From positions 18,547,687 to 18,611,686 of the forward strand of contig OX335654.1 of NCBI GenBank assembly GCA_946894095.1: a stretch of 64,000 bases of DNA, in the 5' to 3' direction. Of this stretch, positions 1 to 9,992 are shown piece by piece (the first letter of the stretch is position 1; each line of letters opens with the position of its first letter). Below the pieces are notes generated by a model. It searched no databases and was not told where the DNA came from. It saw only the letters and a program-made list of their open reading frames with translations. The stretch comes from Incurvaria masculella (lineage: Eukaryota; Arthropoda; Insecta; Lepidoptera; Incurvariidae). A program made the position numbers and the translations under genes.

Positions 1-212
1 AATGTCGCGAAAAAAATTAACACCGTATAATAAACGGAAGCGACTTGCGGCTCCAGCGCGACTCGGCAAGATGGAGGCGCGTCGCACAGAATAATACCAT
101 TGCAGGATTGTCAAAATTGGATTGTAGGCCCTCTGGACTGAGATTTGGTAATAAAAGCATAATACCACAGATTTTAACACTGAAATGTTTCTGCGTGGAT
201 AACTTGATGAAG

Positions 213-485
213 AACGGCCAAGTGCTAATTGAACTCGCACACGAAGGGTTCCGTACCATCGTATAAGATTAAACTCAAAACAAATTATGGAGGCGCACCC
301 ATTCGTTTTTATTTGTTTTTAATTATTACTATTGGTTGTTAAAGAGCTGGAATAGGACCACTCTAAACATTTCAGCTGTCTACCATTACGGTTCATGAGA
401 TGCAGCCCGCTGACAGACGATCGAACAGCGGAGACTTAGTGATAGGGTTCCATTGGGACCATTTGGGTACGGAAATCTAAAAAGT
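213..485 (+). repeat. (CGGA)n-type interspersed repeat, decayed copy
   Basis: Starts with a degenerate CGGCCAAGTGC head, then the hallmark GGGTTCCGTACCATCG block, a TTTCAGCTG/TTACGGTTCATGAGAT block and a closing GGGTACGGAA-CTAAAAA end. The tetranucleotide tract seen in other copies is reduced to a single unit. Eighteen copies of this family lie in the window. In good copies an 11-bp inverted pair (GGGTTCCGTAC...GTACGGAACCC) brackets the element, and the head outside it contains a perfect 8-bp hairpin. The class (MITE-like or Helitron-like) is not resolved from sequence alone. Confidence 0.8.
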
Positions 486-1540
486 AACTCGGACTCACAC
501 ATTTTACGACCGTTATTCCGCATTACCATATTCAAGTTCTCGGGGGCTTAAATCCAATTGCAATGCGTAATAAGTTTGCGTGAGGATACTCCGCTCAAAA
601 TCGGTGCTCGCACCGCCCACCGAGATCATGTTACAGTAGAATAATTGAATTTAACGGATATGAGAAGGCACGGTGGCCTGTATTCTACAGTCAAGTGGTT
701 TCGCTTGACGGTGGGTAGTTTTCTAAACTTTAGCGTTCGCTCAACACGTCACGAGACCGCCGTGTCAGTCTTCCCGTTACCGCGCGCGGTGCATCGCTTT
801 CGAAATATTCGGGAAAATTCCACGGTGAGTCCCGAAATATTGTTTCCTAAACCTTTGTTACCTGACACTTAAGGTACACTGAAAAAATACTGGTTAAAGT
901 GGCCTATACATGTTTTCTCGAAAATTTACGTGACTTTTGTTGGAAACGCCTCACACCCACTATTTGTATATAGACATGAACTTTGACATTGGCGAAATGT
1001 GTTAGATGCACGAAAACCAAAAACGATCCAAAAGTAGAACCCTGAAAAGAAGAAGACAACCTGTATGAATCTTTTGTTTTGAGATGCTCGTTCTCATATT
1101 TCATTAATGCAGGATACTATCGGACAACTTATAACCATGGGCCCCATGCTTATTTTTTCTTAGTTTTATTAATTATTTTTAGTCCAGCTTACTTTCTACT
1201 TTTCTAAGCCGAACACTGAAACCTTTCCGAGAGAACTTGACGGGCGTCATATTTCTACAGTTCGCATTTTAGACGGACGGGGCGCGACGAATGTAAACGT
1301 GTTTGCCGAAGGTGTCAGCACTCCTATCGGCGCGAGCTTATTGCAGGAAGACGGCGCGTTTCCTCGAAGCGGAGGCGCGCGCGCGGAATGCAGTTTGCGC
1401 GACGCAAAAATGCCTATTGAAATTCGAAGCCGATGCAATTACTGTGCCCGGTGCATCGCGCGAACAATAGCTCCCGGCGGAACTGGCGGCCGATAAAGAC
1501 GTGTCGCCTCCTCCGAGGAGGAACTTGCGTGCCAATGCAC
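486..1540. other. Probable Myc upstream/intron DNA with unassigned GC-rich patches
   Basis: No recognised gene. Two patches stand out. At 690-821 a moderately GC-rich stretch ends at a strong splice-donor match (G|GTGAGT at 822-827), which could be the end of a non-coding or short coding 5' exon on the + strand. At 1245-1510 a GC-rich patch holds a 65-codon + strand frame (1299-1496) with a CxxCxxC-like cysteine group near its end. Neither resembles a known family, and neither encodes Myc boxes 1 or 2. The rest is AT-rich and featureless. Confidence 0.4.
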
Positions 1541-1700
1541 TTTTTTTTTTTTTTTTTTTTTCTTTATTAAGGTTCGCCAACAGGGTAAAACACGTACAAT
1601 TTACAAAAGGAGATGTGTTACAAAAATATAGCGTTCGTGTACACCCCACAAGTGGCGAACACAGCATGCGTAATAATAACAGATGATAACTTAACTTAAC
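1541..1700 (-). mobile_element. 3' end of a retroposed element (poly-A tail)
   Basis: On the + strand a run of about 20 T is followed by CTTTATT. Read on the minus strand this is AATAAAG followed by a long poly-A tail, the usual end of a LINE or other retroposed RNA. The sequence inside (to about 1700) is unique here and encodes nothing I recognise, so the family is unknown and the 5' end is uncertain. Confidence 0.5.
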
Positions 1701-2347
1701 CTAACATATTTAACAAAACAAAACAGCATTTTATTAAAAATAAAAAAAATGTTAAACAAAATAAAAGTTCTGAACCAACAAGAATATTATTTAAAAAAAT
1801 ATATATATGGGTATACTTACTAACTACACACTTTTATATATATTAACTTATAAATAGGTACTGCTAGCTTTTCGCATCCTTTTAATTTTTTTAAATTTTA
1901 TTTATTTGGTATGCCAACAAATTTATACACAAAACAGTTACATAGTTTCACTACTAAAAATAACTAATTTACAGTGTACATGTTAATTATAGGCCTACAC
2001 AGCTTCCTTACAAGTAAATATAACCAATTAATTTATTTCAATTTTCTTGAAGAAGAACTTGTGCACAAAAACTATAAAATGTGCAAAACAATTAATAATA
2101 AAATAGAAACCAATAACCAAAACAATAAGATTGCCAGAAAGTGAAACAGGTACTACTGTACCGTCAGTTCGCAAAGTTAGGCAGCCACGTTTTGGTGAAT
2201 GACGGTAGCGCCGGCCGGTCAGTTCCCTTACAGATTCGCTCACTCCCTCGACTTCGAACGACCCGTAAGAACTGCACAGTCCGCTAATAGATAACTCCAC
2301 TTTCGACCGTTAGCGTTATGAGAGCTCTATGTCGAAACGTTATTGGT
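1701..2347. other. AT-rich spacer, no gene recognised
   Basis: AT-rich up to about 2140. From 2150 to 2340 the base composition is more even and a 90-codon minus-strand frame is open, but its N-terminal part has no family features and its C-terminal part is a low-complexity hydrophobic translation of AT-rich DNA. I see no supporting splice or promoter signal. Confidence 0.5.
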
Positions 2348-2350
2348 TTA

Positions 2351-2504
2351 AGGGCCGAGTGCGCGAAAGAACAAAAAATCTAAATCAACGTATGATCAAA
2401 CACGTCACTTTGTGTTGACAGTATGGAAGGAACTCTATGCGGTTTGCTATAAGTGACATGTTTGAACAATGATTAACTCGGCCGCCTCTTCGTGCAATCG
2501 GGGC
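2351..2504 (+). mobile_element. TTA-flanked MITE (GGGCCGAG family), copy 1
   Basis: A short palindromic element that begins AGGGCCGAGTGCGCGAAAG and ends CTTCGTGCAATCGGGGC. It carries internal CACGTCACTTTGTG and GTATGGAAGGAACTC blocks shared with three other copies (28207, 31195, 55981). TTA trinucleotides flank it at 2348-2350 and 2505-2507. A 3-bp TTA duplication is typical of PIF/Harbinger-type transposition. No coding capacity. Confidence 0.65.
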
Positions 2505-2568
2505 TTATTTTTCCTTATTTGATGCGTTTAGAGGTTATTTTGCGGCGGTCTAGAACCCGGGGACGCAT

Positions 2569-2843
2569 CATAAAGTCCAAAAAGCACAAGGTCCAAAAGC
2601 CATACCGTCCAAAATACTAACGAATGCGGATATTTTTAATTGGGTTAGGTTAGGTTAGATTATATGCATTTTTTTTCGTTTATTTTGGATTCAAACAGTC
2701 ACTCATACAAATTATCAAATAAAATCAATCAAGCTTAGACCTATAGATCCGACAAAATTAACTAAATAACAAAATAATACACACGAAAAACAAATACTTT
2801 TGGACGTTCTGGGTTTTGGACCTTGTGCTTTTTGGACTTTATG
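2569..2843. mobile_element. Foldback MITE with about 46-bp inverted repeats
   Basis: The left end reads CATAAAGTCCAAAAAGCAC and the right end GTGCTTTTTGGACTTTATG; these are exact reverse complements, and the match continues inward through the AAGGTCCAAAA block. The interior is AT-rich and holds GGTTAGGTTAGGTTA at about 2643-2657. A similar CTAGAACCC word occurs on both sides (about 2550 and 2853). No protein is encoded. Confidence 0.75.
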
Positions 2844-2849
2844 AAGGCG

Positions 2850-3378
2850 ACCCTAGAACCCTACCCACGCCACACGCCCACCGCGCTCGGCATCTAGCGC
2901 CGGTAATCCGACTCTGCCGCCGGGGCAGATGCGCCCGGGAGAGCGGCTCTCGGTGCGTGGGCGCAGAGCGCTTGCGTTTCCGCGACTCGTCCTACGCGCG
3001 GCGGTAAATTGTCCGTATGTAGGCCAGCGCGCTCGGAGGAACGTTTATTCCGGGCCGCGCGGAGCTAGCAGCCAGCGACCTGTACATTTGGGAGTCTCGC
3101 GTCGTTACCATGACCTTGATTCTAGAAAAAGCAGGAACATTATGACACTCTTGTATCGGGAAGCCGTTTACCGTGTTGAGGCAGTCGCTGTGGCCACCTC
3201 CAACCCCGTACGCTTCCTACAATCATTTTTTACGCCTGGCTGCTGGTGATACAGTCTGTACTGTATAATTCCCCGATAGTGTCCGGCAACGTTGTAGGCA
3301 TTTATACGAGAGGCTCGCGATGTCGACAGGAGTACCAGTACCACATAGTTATGGCCTATTTAAAATTCCTCCACGCTA
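2850..3378. other. GC-rich 5' flank of the Myc exon
   Basis: From 2850 to about 3110 the DNA turns CpG-rich, then is mixed to 3350. Overlapping short frames are open on the + strand but show no family motif. With the next 350 bases this forms one CpG-rich domain that leads into the Myc exon. It is probably intron or internal promoter sequence. Confidence 0.5.
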
Positions 3379-3510
3379 ATGGCGGCGGCGGGGCGGGTGG
3401 ACGGGTGGAATGCGGCAAACGACGGGCGCGGTGCGCAGGCGCGCCGGTTTTGGCGCGAAACTCCGCGTCGCCGTGACGTCACCGCGGCGCGTCTGGATCG
3501 ATGGCGGACA
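3357..3510 (+). promoter_or_regulatory. Promoter-like cluster upstream of the Myc bHLHZ exon
   Basis: Within 150 bp lie a TATA-like TATTTAAAA (3357-3365), an NRF-1-like TGCGCAGGCGCG (3432-3443), a full palindromic E2F-type site TTTTGGCGCGAAA (3448-3460), a perfect CRE TGACGTCA (3474-3481) and a YY1/initiator-like GATGGCGG around 3500. These are classic CpG-island promoter motifs, and E2F control of MYC is well known in mammals. The cluster sits about 240 bp before the splice acceptor of the last Myc exon. It could therefore be an intragenic promoter, an enhancer, or the main promoter if the acceptor call is wrong. Confidence 0.5.
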
Positions 3511-3722
3511 GAAGCGCCGCTGCGGCAGCGCGGAGCGGCGGCGGCGGGGGCGGCCAGGTCGTCGACCGGCGGCGCCGCCCGTCCTCCACCCACACCTTCG
3601 CTCCCTCCCGCCGGCCTCCCTTCGCGCCGGCTAGCGGCCCCCGCTCGCCGCGTCGCTCGACCGCGAAACGATCCGATCGACCCCCGAGAGTGTCGTCTGA
3701 ACGTGCCTCTCTTTTGTTCCAG

Positions 3723-4333
3723 AGGAGGAGCTGATAGACGTGGAGACGGTCGGCGAGAAGAGCTACTTCCAGATGAGCCCCGGCGGGGCGGGGGGGCCGC
3801 GCGCGGTCGCGCTGCCAACCAACCCGTCCGTGCTCGACCGCCACAACCTGCAGCGCACGGTGGCGAGCGCGATCGGCACGCGCGGGCGGCCGCTCTCCGC
3901 GCACGCGCCGCCGCGCAAGCGCCTCGCGCCGCCGTCGCCCTCGCCGCCGCCGCCGTCGCGCAAGCGCGCGCGCCAGCCGGCCGGCCGCCGCGGCCGCCCC
4001 TCGCCGCCGCGCGCCCCGCCGCGCCGCCCCCTCACCGCCGACTCCGACTCGGACCTCGACTGCAACGACGTCGAGAAGCGCTCGCTGCACAACGACATGG
4101 AGCGCATGCGGCGCATCGGCCTCAAGAACCTCTTCGACGAGCTCAAGCTGCAGGTGCCGTCGACGCGCGACAAGGCGCGCGCGCCGAAGGTGACGATCCT
4201 GCGCGAGGCGGCGCTGCTGTGCCGGCGGCTGCAGGCCGAGGACCGGGAGCGCGAGGCGCTGCGGAAGCAGCAGCAGCGGCTGATGGCGCGCGTGCGCAAG
4301 CTGCGCACGAGCATGGCCTCCTCGTACCACTGA
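3723..4333 (+). CDS. Myc: Myc transcription factor, last coding exon (bHLH-leucine zipper)
   Basis: Myc binds E-boxes (CACGTG) in the nucleus as a heterodimer with Max and drives growth genes. The exon follows a pyrimidine-rich tract and AG (3721-3722) and opens in phase 1. Codon positions count from 3722, where the split first codon would begin. It starts with an EEELIDVETV acidic motif matching the conserved Myc EEEIDVV region, then has about 95 residues rich in Pro, Arg and Ala, then SDSDLD. The basic region (from about residue 117) has HNDMERMRR with the E-box-reading His, Glu and Arg. Next come helix 1 (GLKNLFDEL), the loop, helix 2 (APKVTILREAA) and a zipper with Leu at heptad spacing, ending at TGA 4331. 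IGLKNLF and DKARAPKV are insect-Myc-like. Myc boxes 1 and 2 belong to exons not visible in this window. Codon third positions are nearly all G or C. The first in-frame ATG is 3773. Confidence 0.93.
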
Positions 4334-5740
4334 GCGGCGCCGCCCGCACACCGCGCACGCCGGCTCCCGAGGTGGAGCCGACCGAGTTGAATCGCACGCG
4401 TCGGCGAGAGTCGACGGCCCCCCGGGGCACTTTTGTACCGTCGACCGAAGGGACTATCCGAATGGCGACGCATCGGTGTCTAGCCATTTTTGTCGAGACC
4501 ATTGTGCATTTAATTTTGTACATTAGAACAGTTCTACTCGCATTAAAGTGACATAGTTTGTAAGAGATAGGTAGCAGTAGTTTTACTATATTGTAATGAA
4601 TGCAGTTGTTTTGATTTGTTGGGTAACATTTTTAAGTAGTAAAGCTGAGGAAGGGAGGTAGAGGATAACTCGACGGTACAAAGGGTAAAATGGGCAAGTT
4701 CGGAGTGGATCCCTTTTGTTCTCCATCACTGGTAGGACGGTCTGATCGCGATGTCCTGGTTGGAGGCAGTAAGATGGAGTGGATAGAATAAGAGAATATC
4801 GAGGGTAGGCGAGAGGAGTGCCGATAATGTACACTGGGGATCCATGTTTAGGGAGAGTGTTGTGACAGCCCCAGGGAAGGATTGAAGAGATGGAATGATA
4901 AGACGAGATGAGATGTTCGCAGAGATGGCGGATTGTAAAGACAAGTTCATCTGTCAATATATATTCCAGTGGCTTGTGTTGACAATTTAGTTTTATTATG
5001 ATGTCGGCCATTATATATGTTTTCGGCCACAATAGTCGTTGTTTTTTCTGTGTTTTCGCGTCTCTCCGACTCGAGGAGTTCGGTAGACTGAACTAGTGAT
5101 ATCATTATTAACTTTACTCGATAGATATGTTTAAGTTTAAATGTTTCTTTAAATTTCGTTTGTTAGTACGTCGGTTAGCTTAATGAATATAGTTATAATG
5201 TTAGTAACATTAAAGTGTGACAGTGTCTACAGGATTGCGCTGTCCCCAGAGCAGTTGCGCCTGCTTTGCTGCATCGTTTGTGAAACTAGAAGAATAAATG
5301 AATTACGCGTTATAAATAGTAACCCGAATGCTGAATGATAGTATAGAAATGTGTTAAGAGGGATTCACCGTTGTGGAATGCTTTTCATCTGAATCTAGGT
5401 GCCAGGCAATGGCGCGATGCTTATTGCATAGAATATTTACATTCTATATACTTACTGATATAGCTTCCCTTATCCGCACTTATCATGCACATATGCTCTC
5501 CTGTGGAGGAGAAACGAACTAAAATAACATAGACAGTCTGATAGCTCCCAATCTTTCAGTGTTGATCGCGTTGTATTAACACTTAGTACCAGTGATAAGT
5601 AAAACTACAGAGTATGTCTGTAGGACACGCAACCAGTGATGCCGCAGTGTTGCGAAGCATGTTTTATTGGCTAAGAACATCAATGTCTATTTTCTCAATT
5701 TTGTATTTTTGTACATGAAATAAAATAAATATAGATGTAT
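4334..5740 (+). other. Probable Myc 3' UTR and 3' flank
   Basis: GC content drops sharply soon after the stop. Possible cleavage signals are ATTAAA (4542-4547), AATAAA (5293-5298) and overlapping AATAAA (5719-5724, 5724-5729). The stretch has no gene on the + strand. A 148-codon minus-strand frame (4586-5032) is open, but I recognise no family in it; the + strand there is purine-rich. Which polyadenylation site is used cannot be told from sequence. Confidence 0.5.
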
Positions 5741-6689
5741 TCTACAGTTCCTCATAGTACCTAATAGTAAAAGTAAATCGCATTTCTCGGGCTTATTTGT
5801 GAAGTTATGATGAATAAGTTTGTTCCGACTAAAGTAAAAATAGAAGTTGATGTTTTTAACGCTGAGGTGGGTTCCGGGCTATAGTTGTGAACGCAAAACC
5901 TCAATATTTAGCGAAGGGCTTAAATACATAACGTAGATGTGTGCGGAATGTGCCTTGCATTGTACATGTACATAGATATACCTATACATAACGTAGCTGT
6001 GTACACTTTATATAAGTTGCAAAAAAAATTATTTTTTTGTGAAACAAACTAATAAAAAAATGTAGCAATTACATATGATACAAATCTGTTCTTAACAAGT
6101 GGAAAGTGAAATGGCAGGAGGAAAGTTTAAAATTTACATGTTAAAGATTTGCAGTTTATATCTTCCATTAGAGATAATGTACATACATACATTAGCGTAG
6201 TTAAATTAGGCTTACGGCATACATAAATATGTATATATCATTTTATATGGAGGTTTTTCTAGAAGCTGTTTTTTGGAGAATAGTAACGAATTCTCGAATA
6301 GTGTACCTGCATTTAATTTTTGGTGTTAATTTTTAAATTGACATAAATAATGAAAAAAAAAATATTGAGTTTAATTATTTGGGTAAAATTATGTTACGAT
6401 AAAAAAATAATTGTTTACTTGTCACGTTAACGATGAAGGGAAAGTTTGATTAGGATTCGGTAAGAAAAGTCAATAGTTTGTAAAGTTAATATTAAGAGTA
6501 CCTACCTACCTAACAGCTTTATAAAATAAACCGAACGAACAGTTATAACGATCCACACAAGGCACATTTCCACCACTGCCATTATTAAAACAGTACCAGG
6601 TTTTTAGATTGCTCATGAAATTTGTCATTGGGAGAGAGTTAGTCATATTTTATAGTGTAATTGCTAACAATCTTTGTTTTTCGAAGTAT
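5741..6689. other. AT-rich stretch with Pumilio-type words
   Basis: No coding sequence. TACATAACGTAGnTGTGT occurs twice (about 5925-5943 and 5984-6003), a short imperfect duplication. TGTACATA, which fits the Pumilio recognition word UGUANAUA, occurs at 5967-5974 and 6178-6185. If the Myc 3' UTR runs this far, these could be regulatory, but that is inference. Confidence 0.35.
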
Positions 6690-6950
6690 CCATTTTGAAA
6701 CGAACCCACGGGCGCGTCGAGTAACGGAGGGCGCTTCACGGCGGCTCCTGTTCGCATCGCGCACGTCCGCCCAGCGACCAAGGAAAGACTGGAGTGGCAT
6801 TAGCACGGCTTCAGCGTAGCCACGAGTTAGTGGAAAACCACTAACTGTTGTAGTTAGTCCGCGCGTTCGGGGCGCGTAACATCGAACGTTCGTTGCACTT
6901 AAGAGCTTCATGTGAAGTTCTCAAGTGCAAAGAGTCTACTTGAGCAAACT
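6690..6950 (-). repeat. GAATTCGGGnCGCG repeat family, copy 1
   Basis: The reverse complement contains GCCCCGAACGCGCGGAC-like and CACTCCAGTCTTTCCTTGGTCGC-like blocks that recur at 7095, 33345, 45398, 62853 and 63283. The block CGTAGCCACGAGTTAGTGGAAAA is shared with 62853-62960. It is a dispersed middle-repetitive sequence of about 240 bp. The minus-strand 90-codon frame across it is translation of repeat, not a gene. Element class unknown. Confidence 0.6.
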
Positions 6951-7094
6951 TGCTGAAGTATACGCGGGCATAAACGCTGAGCAACATTACCTGTTCCCTA
7001 CAATTTTACATACACGTTGATCTATCCTAATCATTATAATATTGTAAACAGCTTCAAAACATGATTGTATATACCGATTTTAAGGGAATAAAAT

Positions 7095-7300
7095 GCTTCT
7101 ATTTCTAAGTTCTTACGTGTCGTTGGAACTCTAGAATATCAGTAGTGAGCGAATTGGCTCAAAAGTCAATGTTAAGCTAAAGTGGCTACGTCTTCGCCCC
7201 CATACGAGCTAGTTTCGATTGTCATTCCAGTCCTTTCTTTCTCGCTGCGTCCGGCTGTCCACCCGTCACTCGTCACAGTGAAGCGCCCTCAGTCGATCGG
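7095..7300 (+). repeat. GAATTCGGGnCGCG repeat family, copy 2
   Basis: Shares AAGTTCTTACGTGT-CGTTGGAACTC, ATCAGTAGTGAGCGAATT and CATTCCAGTCCTTTCTTT with the fuller copies at 33345 and 63283. The opening GAATTCGGG block is missing. Positions 7301-7670 hold only AT-rich unique DNA. Confidence 0.6.
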
Positions 7301-7673
7301 CGGCCCGTGCACGCACAACGCTACAGAGATTTCAGGGTATTACAAGAATTCCGCCTACTATTGAAAAGTGTATCCTGTAATTTTTGAAGCATGTTGTCCG
7401 GCGATTTTGGACTGTGTACTTATCACTTCCGATTTGGATACTGTTTACTATTAAGTAATTTGAGAAAGTTTTTGGTTTTTGTTCCTTAATTATGTGTATG
7501 AAAGATATTAAGATAATCAACAAAATAAAACAAAAAAAGGAAAGGTGTTGCCATTTTGACGGAGCCCGATCTTTGTGCGAATGCTCTCAAGAGCGCCACT
7601 GTGCGAAACATCAGGATTGTGTAAAAAGCTCTGAATAAATTGGTGTTTGAAAATATGTGTTGCCCGTTTTATT

Positions 7674-8056
7674 AACCGACTTCAAAAAAAGGAGGAGGTT
7701 ATCAATTCGTCTGTATGTTTTTTTTTTTAACCGACTTCAAAAAGGAGGAGGTTATCAATTCGTCTGAATGTTTTTTTTTATGTTTGTTACCTCATAACTT
7801 TTGCCTGGGTGAACCGATTTGGATGATATTTTTTTTAAATGATAGCTAGTGATTCCCAAGTGGTCCCATTTTAATTTGGTTAAGTTCTGACAATGATATC
7901 CATGAGAAAATCATATAAGTCTTAAATTTGTGTTAAGATGTGCGCCGCAAATGGACGAATAACTCAATATAACGCCAACCGATTTTGGTGATTGTTTTTT
8001 TATTGGAAAGGACGTGTACAAATTAGTAAGTGTACTTCAGATTCACTAAAAATAAA
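7674..8056 (+). repeat. AACCGACTTCAAAAAAGGAGG repeat
   Basis: A 54-bp head (AACCGACTTCAAAAA-GGAGGAGGTTATCAATTCG then a T-run) is present twice in tandem, at 7674 and 7728. After the second copy comes TTACCTCATAACTTTTGCCTGGGTGAACCGATTTGGATGAT. This AACCGACTTC repeat is widely scattered in Lepidoptera (established knowledge). No protein is encoded. Confidence 0.65.
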
Positions 8057-8060
8057 CAAA

Positions 8061-8330
8061 TAAAAAAAATATTTAACAAAAAAAATAACCGACTTCAAAG
8101 AAAAAGCACTAAAAAGTAAAAAATAATTGCCATTTTTGTAGTTACGATTTTTGTTATTTTTTGAGTTGGTGTCAGCCGGGCACGCGCTGCGCCAATCAAG
8201 AGAACCTTGGCTACCTTGGCTGACACCGACTCAAAAAATAACAAAAATCGTAACTATAAAAATGGCAATTATTTTTTACTTTTTAGTAAGTTGAAGTCGG
8301 TTATTTTTTTTGTTAAATATTTTTTTTTTA
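8061..8330. mobile_element. Foldback element, arms of about 115 bp
   Basis: Left arm 8061-8177 and right arm 8218-8330 are reverse complements with few mismatches; both include TAACCGACTTCAA, AAAAAGTAAAAAATAATTGCC and GTGTCAGCC/GGCTGACAC. The 40-base centre (GGGCACGCGCTGCGCC...) is GC-rich. The outer arms reuse the AACCGACTTC word of the neighbouring repeat. The palindrome has no coding capacity. Confidence 0.75.
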
Positions 8331-9294
8331 AATCACCGGTAATGTTGAACCCTGAGCTTTCCATTGAAGGCCTCCATAACATGCCTTTTTTCATTGTTGA
8401 GTTTGTCCAGTGAAACCTCAGAAAATAAAATAAGGGAGAAGTGGGATCTAGCATGTCCTCCGTTACTCTCATGCTGTATGGCTCATGCTGGGCCAAAGTT
8501 TGATGGGAGTTCAGAAATGGCGCAGACCGTACTCAATGTCAAGTGTCTGAAAAGAGTAGTTGCTGTACAAACGAAAAAGCGTCGTATATCACAGACAAGT
8601 TAATCGTGCGCCTTCTAGTTGGTCTTCTATTGGGTGAGTGCGAGTTCGGGAGTGAGTTAACGTAAAAAATGTTGGAAAAAATATTATTTAAATTACAGAA
8701 CTGTTATATTACCTTTCAATGTATTTATGGGACGAACAAGATTTTTACCAAACTAAAATGACGTTCAAGAAGTGCGGAAACATGAAGTTTTTATAAAAAT
8801 GCGTTGTTATTTATTTCCGAACTCGAACTCAGCTGAATGGGCCCCCAGAGAGAACACTATACGTTCACTATTGACGCAAATATATTTTTTACAATAACAG
8901 TGATAAATTGAAGCTTTGAACGAATACAATAAAAAATATAAGGCTACTTTCTATAACTAAGATTTTTAACAAAAACGAGTACTTTTTCTCAATCGATGAT
9001 GATGCTTCAGACAAAAAATAAAATTTGTAGTATGACCTCGTATGGTCTACATCAAATTTGGTCATGTCCAATATTTTTCATTTTCACTCTGAACAACAAC
9101 GTCCCTTTTTCCAACTAATGTGATGTGCGATATTTTTGAATTAATATTTCGTGTCACACACATTTTATTTATTTAAAATTAACGTAGAGTGGTCATGAGC
9201 CTTGTATTAACATGGGCAAATAATAGATGTGCTGTGTGGGTTCTGGCACGTAAAAATACTACTTGAATACTACTAGAATTGGGCTCACTGCATT
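8331..9294. other. Unassigned AT-rich DNA
   Basis: Short frames are open on both strands around 8350-8600 (about 75-80 codons) but show no family motifs. No repeat from elsewhere in the window is recognised. Nothing here supports a gene. Confidence 0.4.
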
Positions 9295-9530
9295 TCTTCC
9301 CGTGCATGTCGTAAGGGCCGGAGGGATTCGTGGTTCCTGGTTCGGATCCCACGTAATCCCGCCCATTGAATGAACGTTGGTCGAAACGGCAAAGAAAATG
9401 TTCCATCCAGTTGAATGTATAAAGTTGTGCAATAAAATGAAGGTCTTGGTATGGCATCTATGTAGTTTGTTTCCATGAGGTGTGTTGGGATAATGTAATG
9501 ACCCGCATCCCGCATAAAAAACAACAAGAA
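9295..9530 (+). mobile_element. SINE copy with a variant head
   Basis: The body and tail match the SINE family described at 37962: GGTTCGGATCCCACG, TGAATGAACGTTGGTCGAAACGGCAA, TTCCATCCAGTTGAATGTA, GGTCTTGGTATGGCA, GTGTTGGGATAATGTAATGAC and CGCATAAAAAAC. The head reads CGTGCATGTCGTAAGGGCCGGAGGG and is neither the tRNA-like nor the 5S-like head of the other copies. The copy is diverged. Confidence 0.6.
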
Positions 9531-9992
9531 TCTGTGAAAAAACTGCGCTGATTTATTTTATTCCACATTTTCATCGCTGCCTGTAGAACTGTGAGAAAAG
9601 AACAGACAATATGATCGGCCAAAAAGATATAAGATCTATCGATCTAGTTCGTTTTTTACTCGCAGGTTAATGTTCATTATTTTCCTATATACCAATGACT
9701 TTAATAAAAAACCACTTTACTAAAGTACTAATTTAAAGTCATTGTTAAATAATTAAGGTAAGACAATAAGTTTCTTCTCAATAAAAATTTTCTTTCTGAA
9801 ATTTAACGTGAATCATTACTTTATCATTGCACTTATTAATAATATCTACCTAATATTTTTTTGTTATTTGCTATTCTGGCGAAAAGCCCTTTCCTTTCCG
9901 CTAGGGAGAAACGTCGCAGTGACAGTTGACAGTCGTACCAATAATAACAATCGTGAAGTTGTCGCGTGTCGGTGTAGTGCGTGGTGTGAGTG
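9531..9992 (+). promoter_or_regulatory. Upstream region and presumed 5' UTR of TRIT1
   Basis: AT-rich to 9880, then GC content rises over the last 110 bases before the start codon, as is usual for insect housekeeping promoters. No TATA box or initiator stands out, so the transcription start cannot be placed. Confidence 0.35.

Noticed and set aside
2640..2665. GGTTAGGTTAGGTTA as telomeric DNA (insect TTAGG repeat)
   Set aside because: Only about three units, inside a foldback MITE; similar short words occur near 1690 and 61370. Not an array.
3501..3560. ATGGCGGACAG... as the start codon of Myc, splicing to 3723
   Set aside because: The only nearby donor (CAG|GTCGTC) is weak and would leave phase 0, while the Myc exon needs phase 1. 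No acidic or Myc-box sequence follows.
3379..4551. 390-codon + strand frame and 290-codon minus-strand frame over the Myc exon
   Set aside because: Both are shadows produced by the very GC-rich exon. They lack domains, while the frame ending at 4333 carries a complete Myc bHLHZ domain.
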